A stretch of DNA of 64,000 nucleotides from positions 92,380,431-92,444,430 of the forward strand of contig JAYGXS010000003.1 in assembly GCA_036362985.1 (NCBI GenBank). The letters run 5' to 3'. Shown piece after piece: positions 10,215-21,179 of the stretch (positions within the stretch are counted from its first letter, which is position 1; every line of letters starts with the position of its first letter). A model generated the notes under the pieces. That model worked only from the letters and a program-made list of their open reading frames with translations, was not told the DNA's origin and ran no database searches. Origin of the DNA: Ligula intestinalis (lineage: Eukaryota > Platyhelminthes > Cestoda > Diphyllobothriidea > Diphyllobothriidae). The translations under genes were made by a program, and so were the position numbers.

Positions 10215-11560
10215 AACACCGCACTTATTACTCGTTTTCATTCGAATGCTATTTTGGTATTACAGCTGTTCATCAACCAAGCGCTTCGAGATCTCAACAT
10301 CGTCGACGCTCACATTGATGAGTTAGTGGTAGCGAGTTCGGACGGTTCTGGAAACGAGGTTCATCTCCGAAAACTGTTCCAACGACTCGACTCCTACGGT
10401 GTCATAATCAATAATGCTCAGTGTGACTTTGAAATGCCTAGCTTAGTATCCTTAGGTCACGTAAGGAACTCCGATACGATACAACCCGTCATTGAAAAGG
10501 TTTCTGAAATAGGAAACATTCTGGGTAAGGCCATTATTAATCAATAACACAGTTTATTGGATATATTGAGTAATTAACACCGTGTTTTCACCTAAAATGC
10601 CATCAGCTTGCAGCTACTCAACCATCTTTTGGTTCACTAAAAGAAAATGATCGTGACGAACAAAGTGACCATTAAGTCCCTGAATGACGTCACGGCCGCT
10701 CTTGCAAAAACAACCCTCCTTACCCATCACCCCTCCGATGCTCAGCTAACAGCAATGGCACATACTTCCCACAGTACCGTCGGCGAATAATTGTAGCAAA
10801 CCCGCAAGCTATGATGAGCACCGTCAGCTTAAAAAAGCTTTGCACAGCAGGGACTAGCTAAAGGATCTCTAGTCGAGAACTCCTTTTTATCTACCTAACC
10901 ATCGGAAAATTGCCGCAAACATTCGCTTACAGATCGGAAAACCCTCGTTTTGCTTAAAGGGCGACTGCCAATTGCTACTCACCTCACAAGATTTGCCACC
11001 AGTGAAACTCATCCCTGACCGATTCGTCTGGCCCAACGCCAAAGGGGTTGTGCGGCGTTGTACAGGATCTTATCTCCCATGTCTTCGGTCCACTAGGTTA
11101 TCGACATACTATTTGCCCAGGAGGTCACTACGCTACCTCCGATGCGGCATACACTCATGCACACCTTGGCCTGGTAAGTTCTCTCTCCCATCTTCTACCT
11201 ACCTGCTTACCTGAAGGGAACGTTGTACACGGTGGCCGGTTAATGCGCTTACATCGGTGCTGAAATCGTAGCAAAGACTTTTCTGACACACTTGATATCC
11301 AATGTTGGTGCTTCTGCGACTGTCACGGCACACCGCGAATCCTAATTCGAGTCCGAGTTATTTCGCGAGCTAACTTCTCTTATGGGCACTAATTAGACTC
11401 TGTCGATGTTCGCTGCAGTAACGCACGTCCGCTCCCCACGCGATGACGTATGCAACGTAGCGGCTCCCTTTACACCTGGGACTGTCTTACGCAGCGTGAC
11501 CATCTCACAGCAATCCGCTCAGTATAAATCAGTTCTAATGGCCCACTGAATCCCGAAAAC
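10215..11560 (+). mobile_element. Decayed Ty3/gypsy retrotransposon G1 (RT, RNase H, integrase remnants)
   Basis: From 10,268: LFINQALRDLNIV, HIDELVVASSDG (the RT box, normally YIDD, here with Glu), a VIINNAQCDF / LGHVRNS block. From about 10,685 an RNase H-type lead (DVTAALAKTTLLTHH) and from about 10,980 integrase-like text (HTICPGGHYATSDA). Many frameshifts and stops; no LTRs were identified. It lies in the intron upstream of exon D. Confidence 0.75.
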
Positions 11561-11826
11561 CGATCTCACATACTTGACCACCATGTATGCACCATTTCAG
11601 GCGTTAGTCAACACGGTACCCCTGGTGCTGAAGCCATCAATGTCGCTTGCATTGGAAAAACACCTTGGAACTAAGACCTGCACTAAGTCAAGTACCCCAG
11701 ATAAATACCAGTCACAAAGTAACTGTCAGAAAAAAACTGCATGGCAAAAACCCTTACACAGAGGGTAAAAGGACATTCAAAGTAAAAGAAATGGAAAATG
11801 AAGACCTTCGGATAAAAGATACAGAC
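11561..11826. other. Intron stretch next to exon E
   Basis: No domain is visible. The last ~60 bp before the exon are A-rich and resemble the matching flank of other finger exons (GACATTCAAAGTAAAAGAAATGG versus GACATTCAAAGCAAGAAATGG beside exon D). Confidence 0.4.
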
Positions 11827-11913
11827 CGTTGTGGATAGCATCAATGTGCTTATTCAGGGTTGCGCTCTGTGCAAAGGCTCTGCCACAAATGTCACACACA
11901 AAGTCCCGAAGTT
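11827..11913 (-). CDS. Single C2H2 finger exon E
   Basis: Borders are TTGTAG and GTCTGT (a slightly weaker donor). The finger is ELRDFVCDICGRAF, helix AQSATLNKH, end HIDAIHN. Contact positions Q, A, T, K. Zinc ligands intact. The final codon before the intron is AAC instead of the usual AAG. Confidence 0.75.
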
Positions 11914-12149
11914 CTACAACAAAAATCGAACGGAGAGGCAGCAGATATAAGACAGGAAATTATCGGTTCTTCGATGGCATGTGTTCAGCTATCAGTCTAA
12001 GACTAATATATCCTACCTTATTCACCAATACAATCTCAGCTTTCTAGGTTGATACTTAATTGGACAGTTTATTTCACCTTATTAATAGGCAATGACCGTT
12101 GGCAGTTCAATAAGAGGTGCCATAATTGCATGACGTGATTAAATAATGC

Positions 12150-12203
12150 TAGTCCTGTGATTTTTGGCGTGTTCACACAACTCACGCTCAAGGTCTCGCG
12201 GTT
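12150..12203 (-). pseudogene. Decayed finger exon F
   Basis: The acceptor TTGTAG and the first codons (EPRDLERELCEH) align with the other finger exons. The first zinc cysteine is Arg (CGT for TGT), the GK after the second cysteine is EH, and similarity is lost before the helix, with a stop soon after. No donor is seen at the expected place. It is a relic of the exon duplication series. Confidence 0.7.
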
Positions 12204-12560
12204 CTACAACAAAATCGAAACATGATTCTGACAGAAAAAGTAGGTTTACGCCAGCAAACTTTTACTGTGGGCAGAACAAAACTCTGTTCTCCGCAGCTGT
12301 CTCCTTCTAATGCACCGATACCGAAAAGGAATTTAGGGACTAGCAGCAAGGGGAACACAATGTGGCCCAGATATTTGCTGTTACTGGGGCAAGATATCAC
12401 CGCCAAGTTGAGTTTGCAAATATAATGCTGCGTGTTCAGAAATGAGTGATTGCCAGAAGAAGCCTTACTCACTTCTAGCATGCTCTAATCTTTTCGCAAG
12501 AGGTTTAAAGTGGCCTACGAGAGTTTCCGAGATAGTGGTTTCTGTTTCTGCAACTCATAT

Positions 12561-12625
12561 CTCTTATGACGAATCCGCGACGGATATCGAAATGTCAGGC
12601 GAATAAACATATTTTCCCAGCGATC
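12561..12625. repeat. Single arm of the 9,164-9,313 foldback element
   Basis: It matches the right arm: GAATCCGCGACGGATATCGAAA, TGTCAGGCGAATAAA and CCCAGCGATC. The opposite arm is missing, so this is a half element. Confidence 0.75.
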
Positions 12626-12626
12626 T

Positions 12627-12664
12627 AGTCTTCTTCTTCTTCTTCTTCTTCTTCTTCTTCTTCT
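12627..12664 (+). repeat. (TTC)n microsatellite
   Basis: About twelve uninterrupted TTC repeats directly follow the foldback arm. The complete foldback at 9.2 kb also ends beside a short TTCTTC run. Confidence 0.95.
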
Positions 12665-13796
12665 CACTAGTGGTCAATTTGCAGTCAGCATTCGACAGAC
12701 AAACTGTATAAGTCCGGGTTGTCTGACCTTCTGTTATAACCTTGTGTGTTCCTGTGTCAACACTGCTTATGTCCCCCAGGTACGTGTTAGGAAGAGAAGG
12801 AAGAACAAGATAGCCAACAGCAGTTCACTGTCAGTTTTACTAGTACGTCAGCTCTGTTTCCTGTGTGTCCAACAGCTTCTCTTCTGTGCCCGTCACCAGT
12901 TTGTGTTTTGTTGTCGTCCGGGCCAACAGCGTTCCGTGTCTCTAGCAGCCGTGTCCCGGGTCGCTAGCAGCGGAATCTTGGGTCTTCGGTAGCGTGCCTC
13001 TAGCAACAGAGTGCCGACTTCAGCGGTGGCAGCATATTTAAGGGCCAGTATTCATCGTTCCCTATTTGCTCTCCACTAGTGGCCGCTACAGGCAGCCATC
13101 ATGCTTCACTCATCGTGTCCTCAGTGTGGCCTCCCGATAGCAGCAACCCGGCTGCGGGGCAGTCTCGCTTGAGCGTGCCTCCTTCGTCCTGGCCTAATAT
13201 CCGCCCTTCGAAGGTCGCTTGTAACTGTATGGTACCCTGTGGATTGCCCGAATAATAACTCGCGTCAGGGCAGTCCCAACACCTCCACCGCTGTTGTCTA
13301 GTAGACTCACATTGCCCACAAACAAAGTTTTCAACTTAATTCGAGTGAGAAATGGGGTCTCAACGGTGCCATCGCATCTTGGCGGACTAAAAAAGCATGA
13401 TATGGCTAAATTTTCCCATATTTCACCAAACTTTACCACGGAGAGGAATATTACTACGTCTCATCTTACGAGGGGCGGGGGGGGTCGTCTTTGAGTGCAA
13501 GTTGGAATACACACACATCAAATTAAAGATGACGTGGCCTTAACTAAAGAAAACAGACAAAACTTGAATATATAAAAAAGGGAGTGCGTATGCCGCATAA
13601 CCAGTGAGACCTTGCTTATGGCAAAATCAAAAGAAAACTCACCGAACGCCAGGTTCTCATACGCTTCAATCGCATAAACGCGGCAGCCAAAATAAATAGT
13701 CAGACAAAACTCTGGTGGGGAAGTAACGGTTAAAAGTAAAGAGAAATTCAGGACAAAAATGAAACATGAAACGTTTTGGTTAAAAAACGTACGCAC

Positions 13797-13883
13797 CCTT
13801 GTGAACGGCGTCAATGTGACGATTCAAGGATTTCCTCTCTGCAAAGGCTCTGCCACACATTTCACACACAAAGTCTCGCAGTT
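13797..13883 (-). CDS. Single C2H2 finger exon G
   Basis: Borders are GTTGTAG and GTGCGT. The finger is ELRDFVCEMCGRAF, helix AERKSLNRH, end HIDAVHK. Contact positions E, K, S, R. It shares about 200 bp of flanking intron similarity with exon A, indicating duplication of exon plus intron. Confidence 0.75.
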
Positions 13884-13989
13884 CTACAACAAAAAAGGAA
13901 AGGCGAATGTTTGCTAGGTAAATTAGCGATGCACAAAAAGCCATCGAAACATAATGCATATGAGCGAGAAGTCGTTCGTCTGGGCCTCT

Positions 13990-14371
13990 TCAGTGACTGC
14001 CCTTAACACGCGCTCTTGTGTGAACGGCCGCACCCTGTCCACCTCTCGTTCAATGTCGGACGTGACCTACTAACACGCTCAGTGTCGGCTGCGTCTATGC
14101 CTGTGCGTTACCTCACGCGGTCCAACCAATCACCTTCAAGGCTGCACAAGACAAAGACAGCTAACAGTGGCCGCTCAAATGCCTGCTGCCAGGGATCACT
14201 TCGGGCGGAAGGCCGGACGTTCCGACAGTCAAATCTCCTACTACCTATATATTCAACCCCTCTGTACAGAATTCACTATTCCTACCACTCCGGCCTCCCA
14301 TGACTTCTCACTTTTCCCTAGGAATCGGGCCTGACACATCGCAGCTGCTGGGGTTAACCTTAAGAAGCCTT
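13990..14371. other. Intron stretch, nothing recognised
   Basis: A 95-codon open frame at 14,016-14,303 has no recognised domain. It lies directly upstream of the RTE pseudogene and may be a further decayed part of that insertion. Confidence 0.3.
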
Positions 14372-15470
14372 AATATTCCGCCAACTGCTTTGTTGACTTT
14401 GCCGCTGCGTTCGACCCCGTCCATCGTGACTCTCTATGGCGGATAATGGCATTTGATGGTGTTCCACCAAAACTAATCGCCATGATCAAGGCATATTACC
14501 GCTCCACCACTACGTAGGTCTTAGTCCACAACAACCTCTCAGAACCCTTCGCTATTCGGTCAGGCGTTCGGCAAGGCTGTATTCTGTCGCCCATCCTCTT
14601 TAACTACGTCATTGACTGGGTTCTCGAGAAGGCCCTACAAGAAAGCAACGGTATTGAGCTTAAATCCGGACGCCGGTTGACTGACCTCGAGTATGCCGAT
14701 GATATCGCTTTGGCGATTTCAGTATATGGTGTCACGGGTGAAGGAGGTCGCGAAATTGGTCGGTTTGTCCTTAAACGCTGGGAAGACCAAAGTGTTTTCA
14801 TGCTGCATCCCTGCCTAAGAGAAGGCACCTCTCGAGATTAGTGGCTTTCAACTTGAAGAAGTCGACGGTTTCAAATACTTGGGGGCGAGATTGATGCCGA
14901 ATGGACAGAGTAAAGATGACATTGCCTCCCGGATTGACACAACACGACGAGTGTTATCCAGCCTTCAGAAGTGCTTGTGGACCCGACGCGATATTTCTAT
15001 CTCAACTAAGACCCGCGTGTACCGTGCATCTGTGCGGTCCGTTCTCCTATACAGATGCGAATGTTGGGCTATGCGCGTGGAGGATCAATAGAAAGTGGAA
15101 GTCTTTGACCACTACTGTCTGAGGAACATCCTTCGAGTGAAGTAGACTGACTTCGTCGCAAATGAGACAGTCCGCACTCACTGTGACAAAATCACAAGGA
15201 TATCCCAGGCCATTCAGGAAAGACGGTTGAGGTTGTTTGGACACGTTCTTCGTCGCCAACCTCAAGAGCTCAGTGCTACTACCCTCGACTTGAAGCCGTT
15301 GCCTAATTGGAAACGTCGAAGAGGGGGCAAACTCTAAAGCTGGAACGACTCAGTCCATTCGGACATGGAAGTGGTTCTTGGACCTTCGGTATTCGGTTTC
15401 CGGCGCTGGCGAAGAGAATGGCTCGAACTGTCCAGGTCTGCGGCAACGGATCGTCGCGATAAGCCTGCTA
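14372..15470 (+). pseudogene. RTE-type retrotransposon pseudogene (RTE2)
   Basis: The segment starts inside the RT (FVDFAAAFDPVHRDSLW) and continues through GVRQGCILSPILFNYVIDW, LEYADDIALA, then YLGARLMPNGQSKDD, KTRVYRASVRSVLLY, LRLFGHVLRR and a C-terminal FGFRRWRREWLELS. These align in order with the intact RTE1 on the other strand at 17.2-20.4 kb, at clearly lower than recent identity. Several stops and frameshifts are present. The endonuclease half is missing (5' truncation). Confidence 0.85.
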
Positions 15471-16862
15471 ACAATATTTCAAGAACTGATCATTTTTAAA
15501 GGTTCTGAGGGTTGTTGGTCTCCTGCGGACACGTCACGAAAGGACGCGTTTACAGCCGGTTTCGCAACATGCGGTAGCCAATATGTGATAACAGTCTGGT
15601 TTTGGGCTAACTACCGCAAGTATGGGACCGGTGTTAACAGGGTTTAAATAGGTGGGACATGCCAGGATACAGAAAAAATAATCTCAAACGTAGAGCTTCT
15701 AAAAGTAGAAGACAATAGGAACAATTATTTACGTAACTTCGGGTTTAGAAACAGAAAAGCTCGCAATAAGTAAAATGACAAATATAACCAACAGGACACA
15801 ATAATTGCACAAATTTCGGAACTGCGCAAAGAAGGACGCATCCAGAGCCGGCTTCGCAGCATATGATAGAAAACAGGTTAGTCTTGTACCAATTCGAAGT
15901 CACGTTTTGGGACCACTGGGATTCGGTCCTATCTCTCTCGCTCTGTGGGCTGACCAGACTACGTGGACTACACATGGAGGCAAGACCACAGGGCTTTGGC
16001 AACGAACGAAAAATAAGGAATTGAAGCTGACGACAGTCTTGCACGGAGGCTCTGTACAGTCACCTATTTCTGCGTTTACTTATCCTGATTTACAAAGGCC
16101 GTATTAAAGGTGGCTGTATTACATCAGGGAATCTCTAATTGGACGAAATAAATTAAACAGAAAATATTACTGTCTACTCCACTCAACGTTAGCGAATACG
16201 ACACTTAGCACTCTTTTGGAGTTAAGGAGATGCTTAAAAACCATTTTTGCGTCACTTTTCGGAGTCATGCTATTTAACCTAACCGCCACACTAAGTGACC
16301 CCAGTTATACCTCAATAATGCGTCAAATGTCGCATCTTCTTGTTGGGTCTTATCTCCTTTTCAGCACTACGCCCATCCCACCTCAGGCAACCGATCAGCT
16401 AGGCGGCGGCCTGTTGCTAGTGTTTGGGGGGGGGGCGAATGTTAGGTCGACCCTCAGCACATTTCTTTCCTCCCTATAAACAACCTGAAACTATCACGGT
16501 GTGCTAAGAGCCGTGGCTTGGAGGGTTGCCAACTGACACACACCGGTCTAGTGTGCTTTGTTGTGCGGAATGGGTAGCTGTTGGCTGAGAGTCAGGCTCC
16601 ATGGCTCCTTCTTAATGTGGCCTTTATGACACTCCCAGTCGGGAGGCTACCTAGTGAGGCTAACTGTTGGTACGCGTGTTGAGTGTTGGTCACGCCAACA
16701 CCGGGCTCAGATGGCTGAGAGAAGAGACAGTGTGGTAGATGACGTGCCAGTCTACTTCTTTAAACTAAGTCGCACGTAAGTTACCGTTTCTGCATGACCC
16801 TGTTCGAAAGCTTACGGTGAACATCGTCTACATAGACTGTTAAACTGTCGCGGGGCAAATGC
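15471..16862. other. Stretch without recognised genes
   Basis: Two weakly similar short segments (GTCACGAAAGGACGCGTTTACAG at 15,533 and GCAAAGAAGGACGCATCCAGAG at 15,826, each followed by a GCCGG..TCGCA block) suggest an old duplication. A G homopolymer lies at 16,427-16,436. No domain is visible in the 87-100 codon frames. Confidence 0.35.
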
Positions 16863-17214
16863 GTGGAGGAGATTGCGGTCAAAGTGATGACCCACGAGAC
16901 AGAAATCCAAGAGATGAACGCTGCCAAGGGCGAAGCCCCTCCAACCTGTCCACGCTGTCAACGCACCTTTCGTGCACATATCGGCTTAGTCGGACAACTA
17001 TGGACGCATTGCAACAACCAACCAGCGTCATCCAGTTCTACATCTGCTGCAAGCATTTCGGCCACGAACAGCACCACCACGGACGCTCAACCATCCACTG
17101 CTCCGTCACCCACATCGGCTTACAGAATCCTTCCTGTCGTGACCCCCTACATTGATCCCAACGACAACCACCACAGCGCTCACTCTCACCAACCCCTTGG
17201 ATGCGCCACCTTCT
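16863..17214 (+). mobile_element. LINE-associated C2H2 fragment
   Basis: The frame has APPTCPRCQRTFRAHIGLVG followed by a Ser/Thr-rich spacer. I recall this fingered segment as common in tapeworm LINE-derived predicted proteins. The expected first zinc His is Gln here (VGQLWTH), so the finger is probably dead. The frame is cut by the insertion of RTE1 at 17,215. It is unrelated to the 29-residue finger exons of the host gene. Confidence 0.55.
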
Positions 17215-20200
17215 TTACTTACTTGTACTTGTAACGGCATTCACCTCGGGCGGGTTGAGCCGGCATCAGTTTTGACGTTGACTGCATCATGAATCACAGC
17301 TGTCCAGGCGCGTCGATCTTGCGCCTGTTCACACGAGAGCACCATCCATTCACGGTTCCACTGGCGTAGGCCGTAGACGCATGGGCCGGAAACTGACGAC
17401 AGATCCTGCTTGACCGTTGCTGCCCAAGTTTTCAGCTGCCCGCCGCGACGTTTGCGCCAGGTGGGGGGAGGCGTCGCCACAAGCAGGTCACGAATCAGCT
17501 CACCATCATCACGCCGGGACGCATGCCCGAACCACCGAAGTCGTCTCTGAAGCAGGAGTGGAGGGAGAGCGTCCAGGTGACAGCGTCGGCGGAGATCGGA
17601 GCAGCGAATTCGGTCGACGCGTCTGTGACGAAGGATGCGGCGTAGGCAGTCATTGTCAAACACCTCAAGGCGCCTCATGTCCTCAACACGCATAGGCCAT
17701 GTCTCTCCGCCATAGAGCAGGATAGATCGAACCACTGCTTGGTAAACACGGGACTTTGTGCGTAGTGATATTTCCCTTCTATTCCATAGAGGAGCGCACA
17801 GTCGGTAGAAGGCAGATCGGGCACGGTTGACGCGTGATACAACCTCGTCGACACCTTGACCCGTTTCCGTGACCAAAGAGCCTAAGTATCTAAACGAGTC
17901 GACCTTTTCGAGAGGAGTGCCGTCGAGAACAATAGGAGTGACAGATGTAGGGGGCACACAGGAGAGCATGACTTGCGTCTTAGTCGCGTTTAGGCGTAAT
18001 CCGATGGATCGGGCACGCTCATTAACCTTGTCCAACGCCTGCTGAACTGCATTACAGTTGTCGCCAAAGAGGACGACGTCATCAGCATACGCCAAGTCAG
18101 TCACCCATTTCGAGCGATCAAACTGCACTCCCGGGAAGTCATCCAGTGCTTTGGTCATGATCCAGTCCACCGCATAGTTGAACAGGGTTGGTGAAAGGGC
18201 ACAACCTTGGCGGACGCCCGTCCTGACGCTAAAGGCTTCCGTGTCACCGTTCTGCGTCCTCACCCGTGTGGAAGTGCCACGATAGTATGCCTGCATGAGA
18301 TTGAGAAGCTTAGGTGGTAGGCCGTCCGTCCTCATTATGTTCCACAGCGAACTGCGATCAACAGAGTCAAATGCGGCAGCAAAGTCGATGAAGCATAGAA
18401 CAGTGGGTTGTTGGTGACCCCATCTCAGTTCCAGTACACGGCGGAGATTGAAGATCTGGTCGGTGCAGCCACGACCTGGTCGAAATCCACTCTGGTTTGG
18501 GCGGGTGCGCTGGTCTCTCGCAGTTTGGAAACGTTTGAGAAGAAGAGACGTGAATGTTTTCGCCGCTACATCGATAAGGCTAATGCCTCTGTAATTTCTA
18601 CACGCTCGTCTGTCACCTTTTTTAAACAAGGGGAGGATCACTGCTTTTCTCCAGTCAGAGGGCACAACTTCGCTGTCCCATATCTTGGCAAATATTTGTT
18701 GTAGCCAGGGCCCAATAACCTCGGGTGCACATTTAAAGAGCTCCGGCGGGAGGTCATCCTCACCAGGTGCCTTGTTGTTGCGTAGCCTCAAGAGAATGGA
18801 GACAATTTCCTCTACACTGGGTGGCTCTGTGTTGCACTCATACAGATGGTGGGGATCGTCCGCATTGGGCGACAGGTCAGACATCACAGGGGGATCATGG
18901 TTAAGGTGGTCACAGAAATGCTCGCGCCATCTCTCTAACCGGTCATCGATCTTAGTGATGACAGCACCGTTGCGATCCAGTAAAGTCTCGGTGGTGTTCC
19001 CCGAACCTCTGCTGGCCTGCTTTAAGAGTCGGTAGAGCTTGTGGGTATCATCTCTGGTAGCTGCTCGCTCCGTTTCCGTGGCAAAGTCGCTCCAGTAGGC
19101 GTTCCTATCGGCTCGGATGGCCCTTGTCGTTTGGCGCCGCAGCTCTCTGTAAGTGGGGGAGCCAGTGAGTCTGGCTCGGCCGGCCTCCTCAGCTAACTCA
19201 AGCGTGGGTCTAGTGATCCAGTCGCGATGTCGCCGTCGGGTTTTGCCCAGATGGGTGTATGCCAGCTCTGACATCGCGGCCTTCAGGGACTGCCACGCGG
19301 GCTCTGGGTCCGCTCGGGCGTCAGGGTACAGGCCGTCGAAACGGTTCTGGAGTGCTAAGTGGAAGGCGTCTCCAGCAGAGGACTTCAGCTTTGCAACATC
19401 GATCCGCTGTGGTCGGGAGGGTCTGTGAATAGCTCTCAAACGCAAGCGAAGGGTTGCCCGCTGTAGGACATGGTCCGATGCATGAGCGTTTCCTGTATCA
19501 GCACCGCGGTAGGCTCGACAATCCAAGACCGAGCTGGCCCAGCGTGCTCGGACAAGGATGTGATCTAATTGGGCCTGGGTATGCCCGTCATTTGAGTACC
19601 AAGTGACAAGGTGGTGGCGCGGATGATCAAAACGGGTGCTTGACACAACGAGGCGGTTAGACGATGCGAAGTTGACAAGGCGCTCACCGTTGGCACACTG
19701 CGCTCCGACAGCAAATTTGCCTAGCACATGACGGGTTCCAGCGTCACACACACCTGGTCGGGCGTTCCAGTCACCGGCAATGACGAGTAGATCGCTTCTT
19801 GCGATGCGGTCAACTGTTCGCTGGAGGTCACCGTAGAAGTCATCTTTTATGCTGTCATCAGCAGCCAGAGTAGGCGCATATACCGAGATGATGGAAACGT
19901 TGACTGAGGCACTTTTCAAACGGACCCAAGCGATCCGCGGTGAGACAGCCTCCCACTCTAGCAGACTCGAGTGAAATTCATCGGCCAAAGCTATAGCGAC
20001 ACCATACAGTCCAGAGTTGTCGGACACACCACTGTGGTAGAGATGGTACGCAGAGTCAGTTCTTGGTACTTGCAGCAGTTTGTGGCCAGTGCCAGGTAGG
20101 CGGACCTCAGAGAGACACGCCACACCAACACGGTATTCAGAAAAGGATTTGGCTGTTAACAGTTGGGCGCCGTCATCCCTCAAAGTTTGAACATTCCAGC

Positions 20201-20407
20201 CTGCAATTCGCAATCCGGCATCAGCTCGCAGATTTAACACCCGTCCCGCGATGCCAAGAGGATGGGGCGCATCGGTTCCCGCGGACGCCGTAGCAGAGAT
20301 CGTATGTTGCGTATAGTTGTGATTCATGAAAGTGTAGAAAGTCAAGAAAGTCAATTCCGTGTTTCGTGGAGAAAAGGGGATTGGCGCTAGGTCCCCGGTC
20401 TTGCTGC
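17215..20407 (-). mobile_element. RTE1, near full-length RTE (SR2-like) retrotransposon
   Basis: A single long ORF fills about 3.17 kb. The 3' UTR is only ~10-15 nt and ends in an ACAAGTACAAGTAAGTAA-type tail. Short flanking repeats CCACCTTCT at 17,206-17,214 and 20,408-20,416 fit a target-site duplication. Size, single ORF and minimal 3' end agree with the RTE clade, to which schistosome SR2 belongs. Confidence 0.85.
17241..20327 (-). CDS. RTE1 endonuclease-reverse transcriptase, intact ORF
   Basis: The frame stays open from about 20,421 to the TGA at 17,241. The first ATG in frame is at 20,327 (MNHNYTQHTISATA), giving 1,028 residues; the upstream codon at 20,411 is GTG and less likely as a start. 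The AP endonuclease has AGWNVQTLR, LSEVRLPG (Glu), SVYAP (Tyr), AGDWNARPG (Asp/Asn), QLDHILV and ASDHVLQ (His). The RT has YRGISLID, SGFRPGRGCTDQIF, FIDFAAAFDSVDRSSLW, GVRQGCALSP and DLAYADDVVLFG. All catalytic residues I can place are present, so the copy may be recent and possibly competent. Confidence 0.9.
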   Translation of the reverse strand: MNHNYTQHTISATASAGTDAPHPLGIAGRVLNLRADAGLRIAGWNVQTLRDDGAQLLTAKSFSEYRVGVACLSEVRLPGTGHKLLQVPRTDSAYHLYHSGVSDNSGLYGVAIALADEFHSSLLEWEAVSPRIAWVRLKSASVNVSIISVYAPTLAADDSIKDDFYGDLQRTVDRIARSDLLVIAGDWNARPGVCDAGTRHVLGKFAVGAQCANGERLVNFASSNRLVVSSTRFDHPRHHLVTWYSNDGHTQAQLDHILVRARWASSVLDCRAYRGADTGNAHASDHVLQRATLRLRLRAIHRPSRPQRIDVAKLKSSAGDAFHLALQNRFDGLYPDARADPEPAWQSLKAAMSELAYTHLGKTRRRHRDWITRPTLELAEEAGRARLTGSPTYRELRRQTTRAIRADRNAYWSDFATETERAATRDDTHKLYRLLKQASRGSGNTTETLLDRNGAVITKIDDRLERWREHFCDHLNHDPPVMSDLSPNADDPHHLYECNTEPPSVEEIVSILLRLRNNKAPGEDDLPPELFKCAPEVIGPWLQQIFAKIWDSEVVPSDWRKAVILPLFKKGDRRACRNYRGISLIDVAAKTFTSLLLKRFQTARDQRTRPNQSGFRPGRGCTDQIFNLRRVLELRWGHQQPTVLCFIDFAAAFDSVDRSSLWNIMRTDGLPPKLLNLMQAYYRGTSTRVRTQNGDTEAFSVRTGVRQGCALSPTLFNYAVDWIMTKALDDFPGVQFDRSKWVTDLAYADDVVLFGDNCNAVQQALDKVNERARSIGLRLNATKTQVMLSCVPPTSVTPIVLDGTPLEKVDSFRYLGSLVTETGQGVDEVVSRVNRARSAFYRLCAPLWNRREISLRTKSRVYQAVVRSILLYGGETWPMRVEDMRRLEVFDNDCLRRILRHRRVDRIRCSDLRRRCHLDALPPLLLQRRLRWFGHASRRDDGELIRDLLVATPPPTWRKRRGGQLKTWAATVKQDLSSVSGPCVYGLRQWNREWMVLSCEQAQDRRAWTAVIHDAVNVKTDAGSTRPR

Positions 20408-20424
20408 CCACCTTCTGCCACCAT

Positions 20425-21080
20425 CACCCTCCATCTGTACTGGGCACCTGCGCAAATGCTATCGTACGTGGACGATGTTACGTTCTTCTGCCGGCAGCAT
20501 CACATCGATCAGGCTGCGCAGCTTCTCACGGAATCCATGTCTGATGTCGAAAACTTCCTAACCCAGCGCGGAAGGACGGTCTCAACAACCAAGTCATCCG
20601 TCACTCTTTTCAAGCTGGACCCGAAAGAGTTCAATCGTCACCCAGCTAGAATCATCAAAGGTGCGTCCTTACGGCTCGTCTGTAAACACTAACGCCTTGG
20701 CCTGCATTTCCATCGACTTTTTACGTTCACGGACCATGCTAGGGAGGTTGCAGGCAAAGTGAGACGGCGCACCAAGGTCCTGAAGACCCTAGCGGGCACA
20801 TCCTGGGGCTCCGCGAAAGATACTTTGACGATCACTTTCAAGAGGCTGACCAAGCCGCACCCCACTTATTCGGCACCAATCTGGTCTACTACGATCAGCT
20901 CTTCCAGCCTCCACCGCCCTCAGTCAGCACAAAACGCTGCCTTCCACACGATCACGGGCTGCTATAAAATACCGCCTATCAATCAGTTTTATGCAGTCTT
21001 CTGTCCTGCCGGTCGTCCCTCGCAACACATTATTAGGCCAGCAGTTCTAGTGCACCCGTTCGCAACCCGGCCATCCTAAT
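20425..21080 (+). pseudogene. Jockey-like reverse transcriptase C-terminal fragment
   Basis: LSYVDDVTFFCR supplies the RT catalytic box (YVDD). The next segments TTKSSVTLFKLDPKEF, LKTLAGTSWGSAKDTL, YSAPIWSTTISSSSL and QNAAFHTITGCYKIPP follow the order of jockey-type LINEs. A stop at 20,690 and a frame change break it. The N-terminal RT and endonuclease are absent. Its left side abuts RTE1. Confidence 0.7.
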
Positions 21081-21179
21081 CACCACCGCTGCCACGCTCC
21101 TTAACCCAGTCGCAACGTCCGGCCGTCTAACAGAGCTCTCCACAAGAAAGTTGTCGCCTCGTCTCTCTCCGATCTATTC

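Larger units (their letters stand above)
12204..13796. other. Intron between exons G and E/F, mostly unrecognised
   Basis: Apart from the single foldback arm and TTC repeat at 12,561-12,664, no domain is visible. A GC-richer block at 12,740-13,200 has short ORFs without a recognised family. The last 200 bp before exon G are paralogous to the flank of exon A. Confidence 0.4.

Noticed and set aside
13518..13814. Possible extra exon before exon G on the minus strand, with a GTTCG/GTGAGT donor in phase 1
   Set aside because: The paralogous flank of exon A does not keep the frame or the GTGAGT (it reads GTGACT), so this looks like duplicated intron.
17417..17695. Plus-strand ORFs inside RTE1 (also at 18,408, 18,685 and 19,153)
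   Set aside because: They are antisense shadows of the long RTE1 frame.
20327..20411. RTE1 start at position 20,411
   Set aside because: The codon there is GTG; the first in-frame ATG is at 20,327, which is more plausible in a eukaryote.
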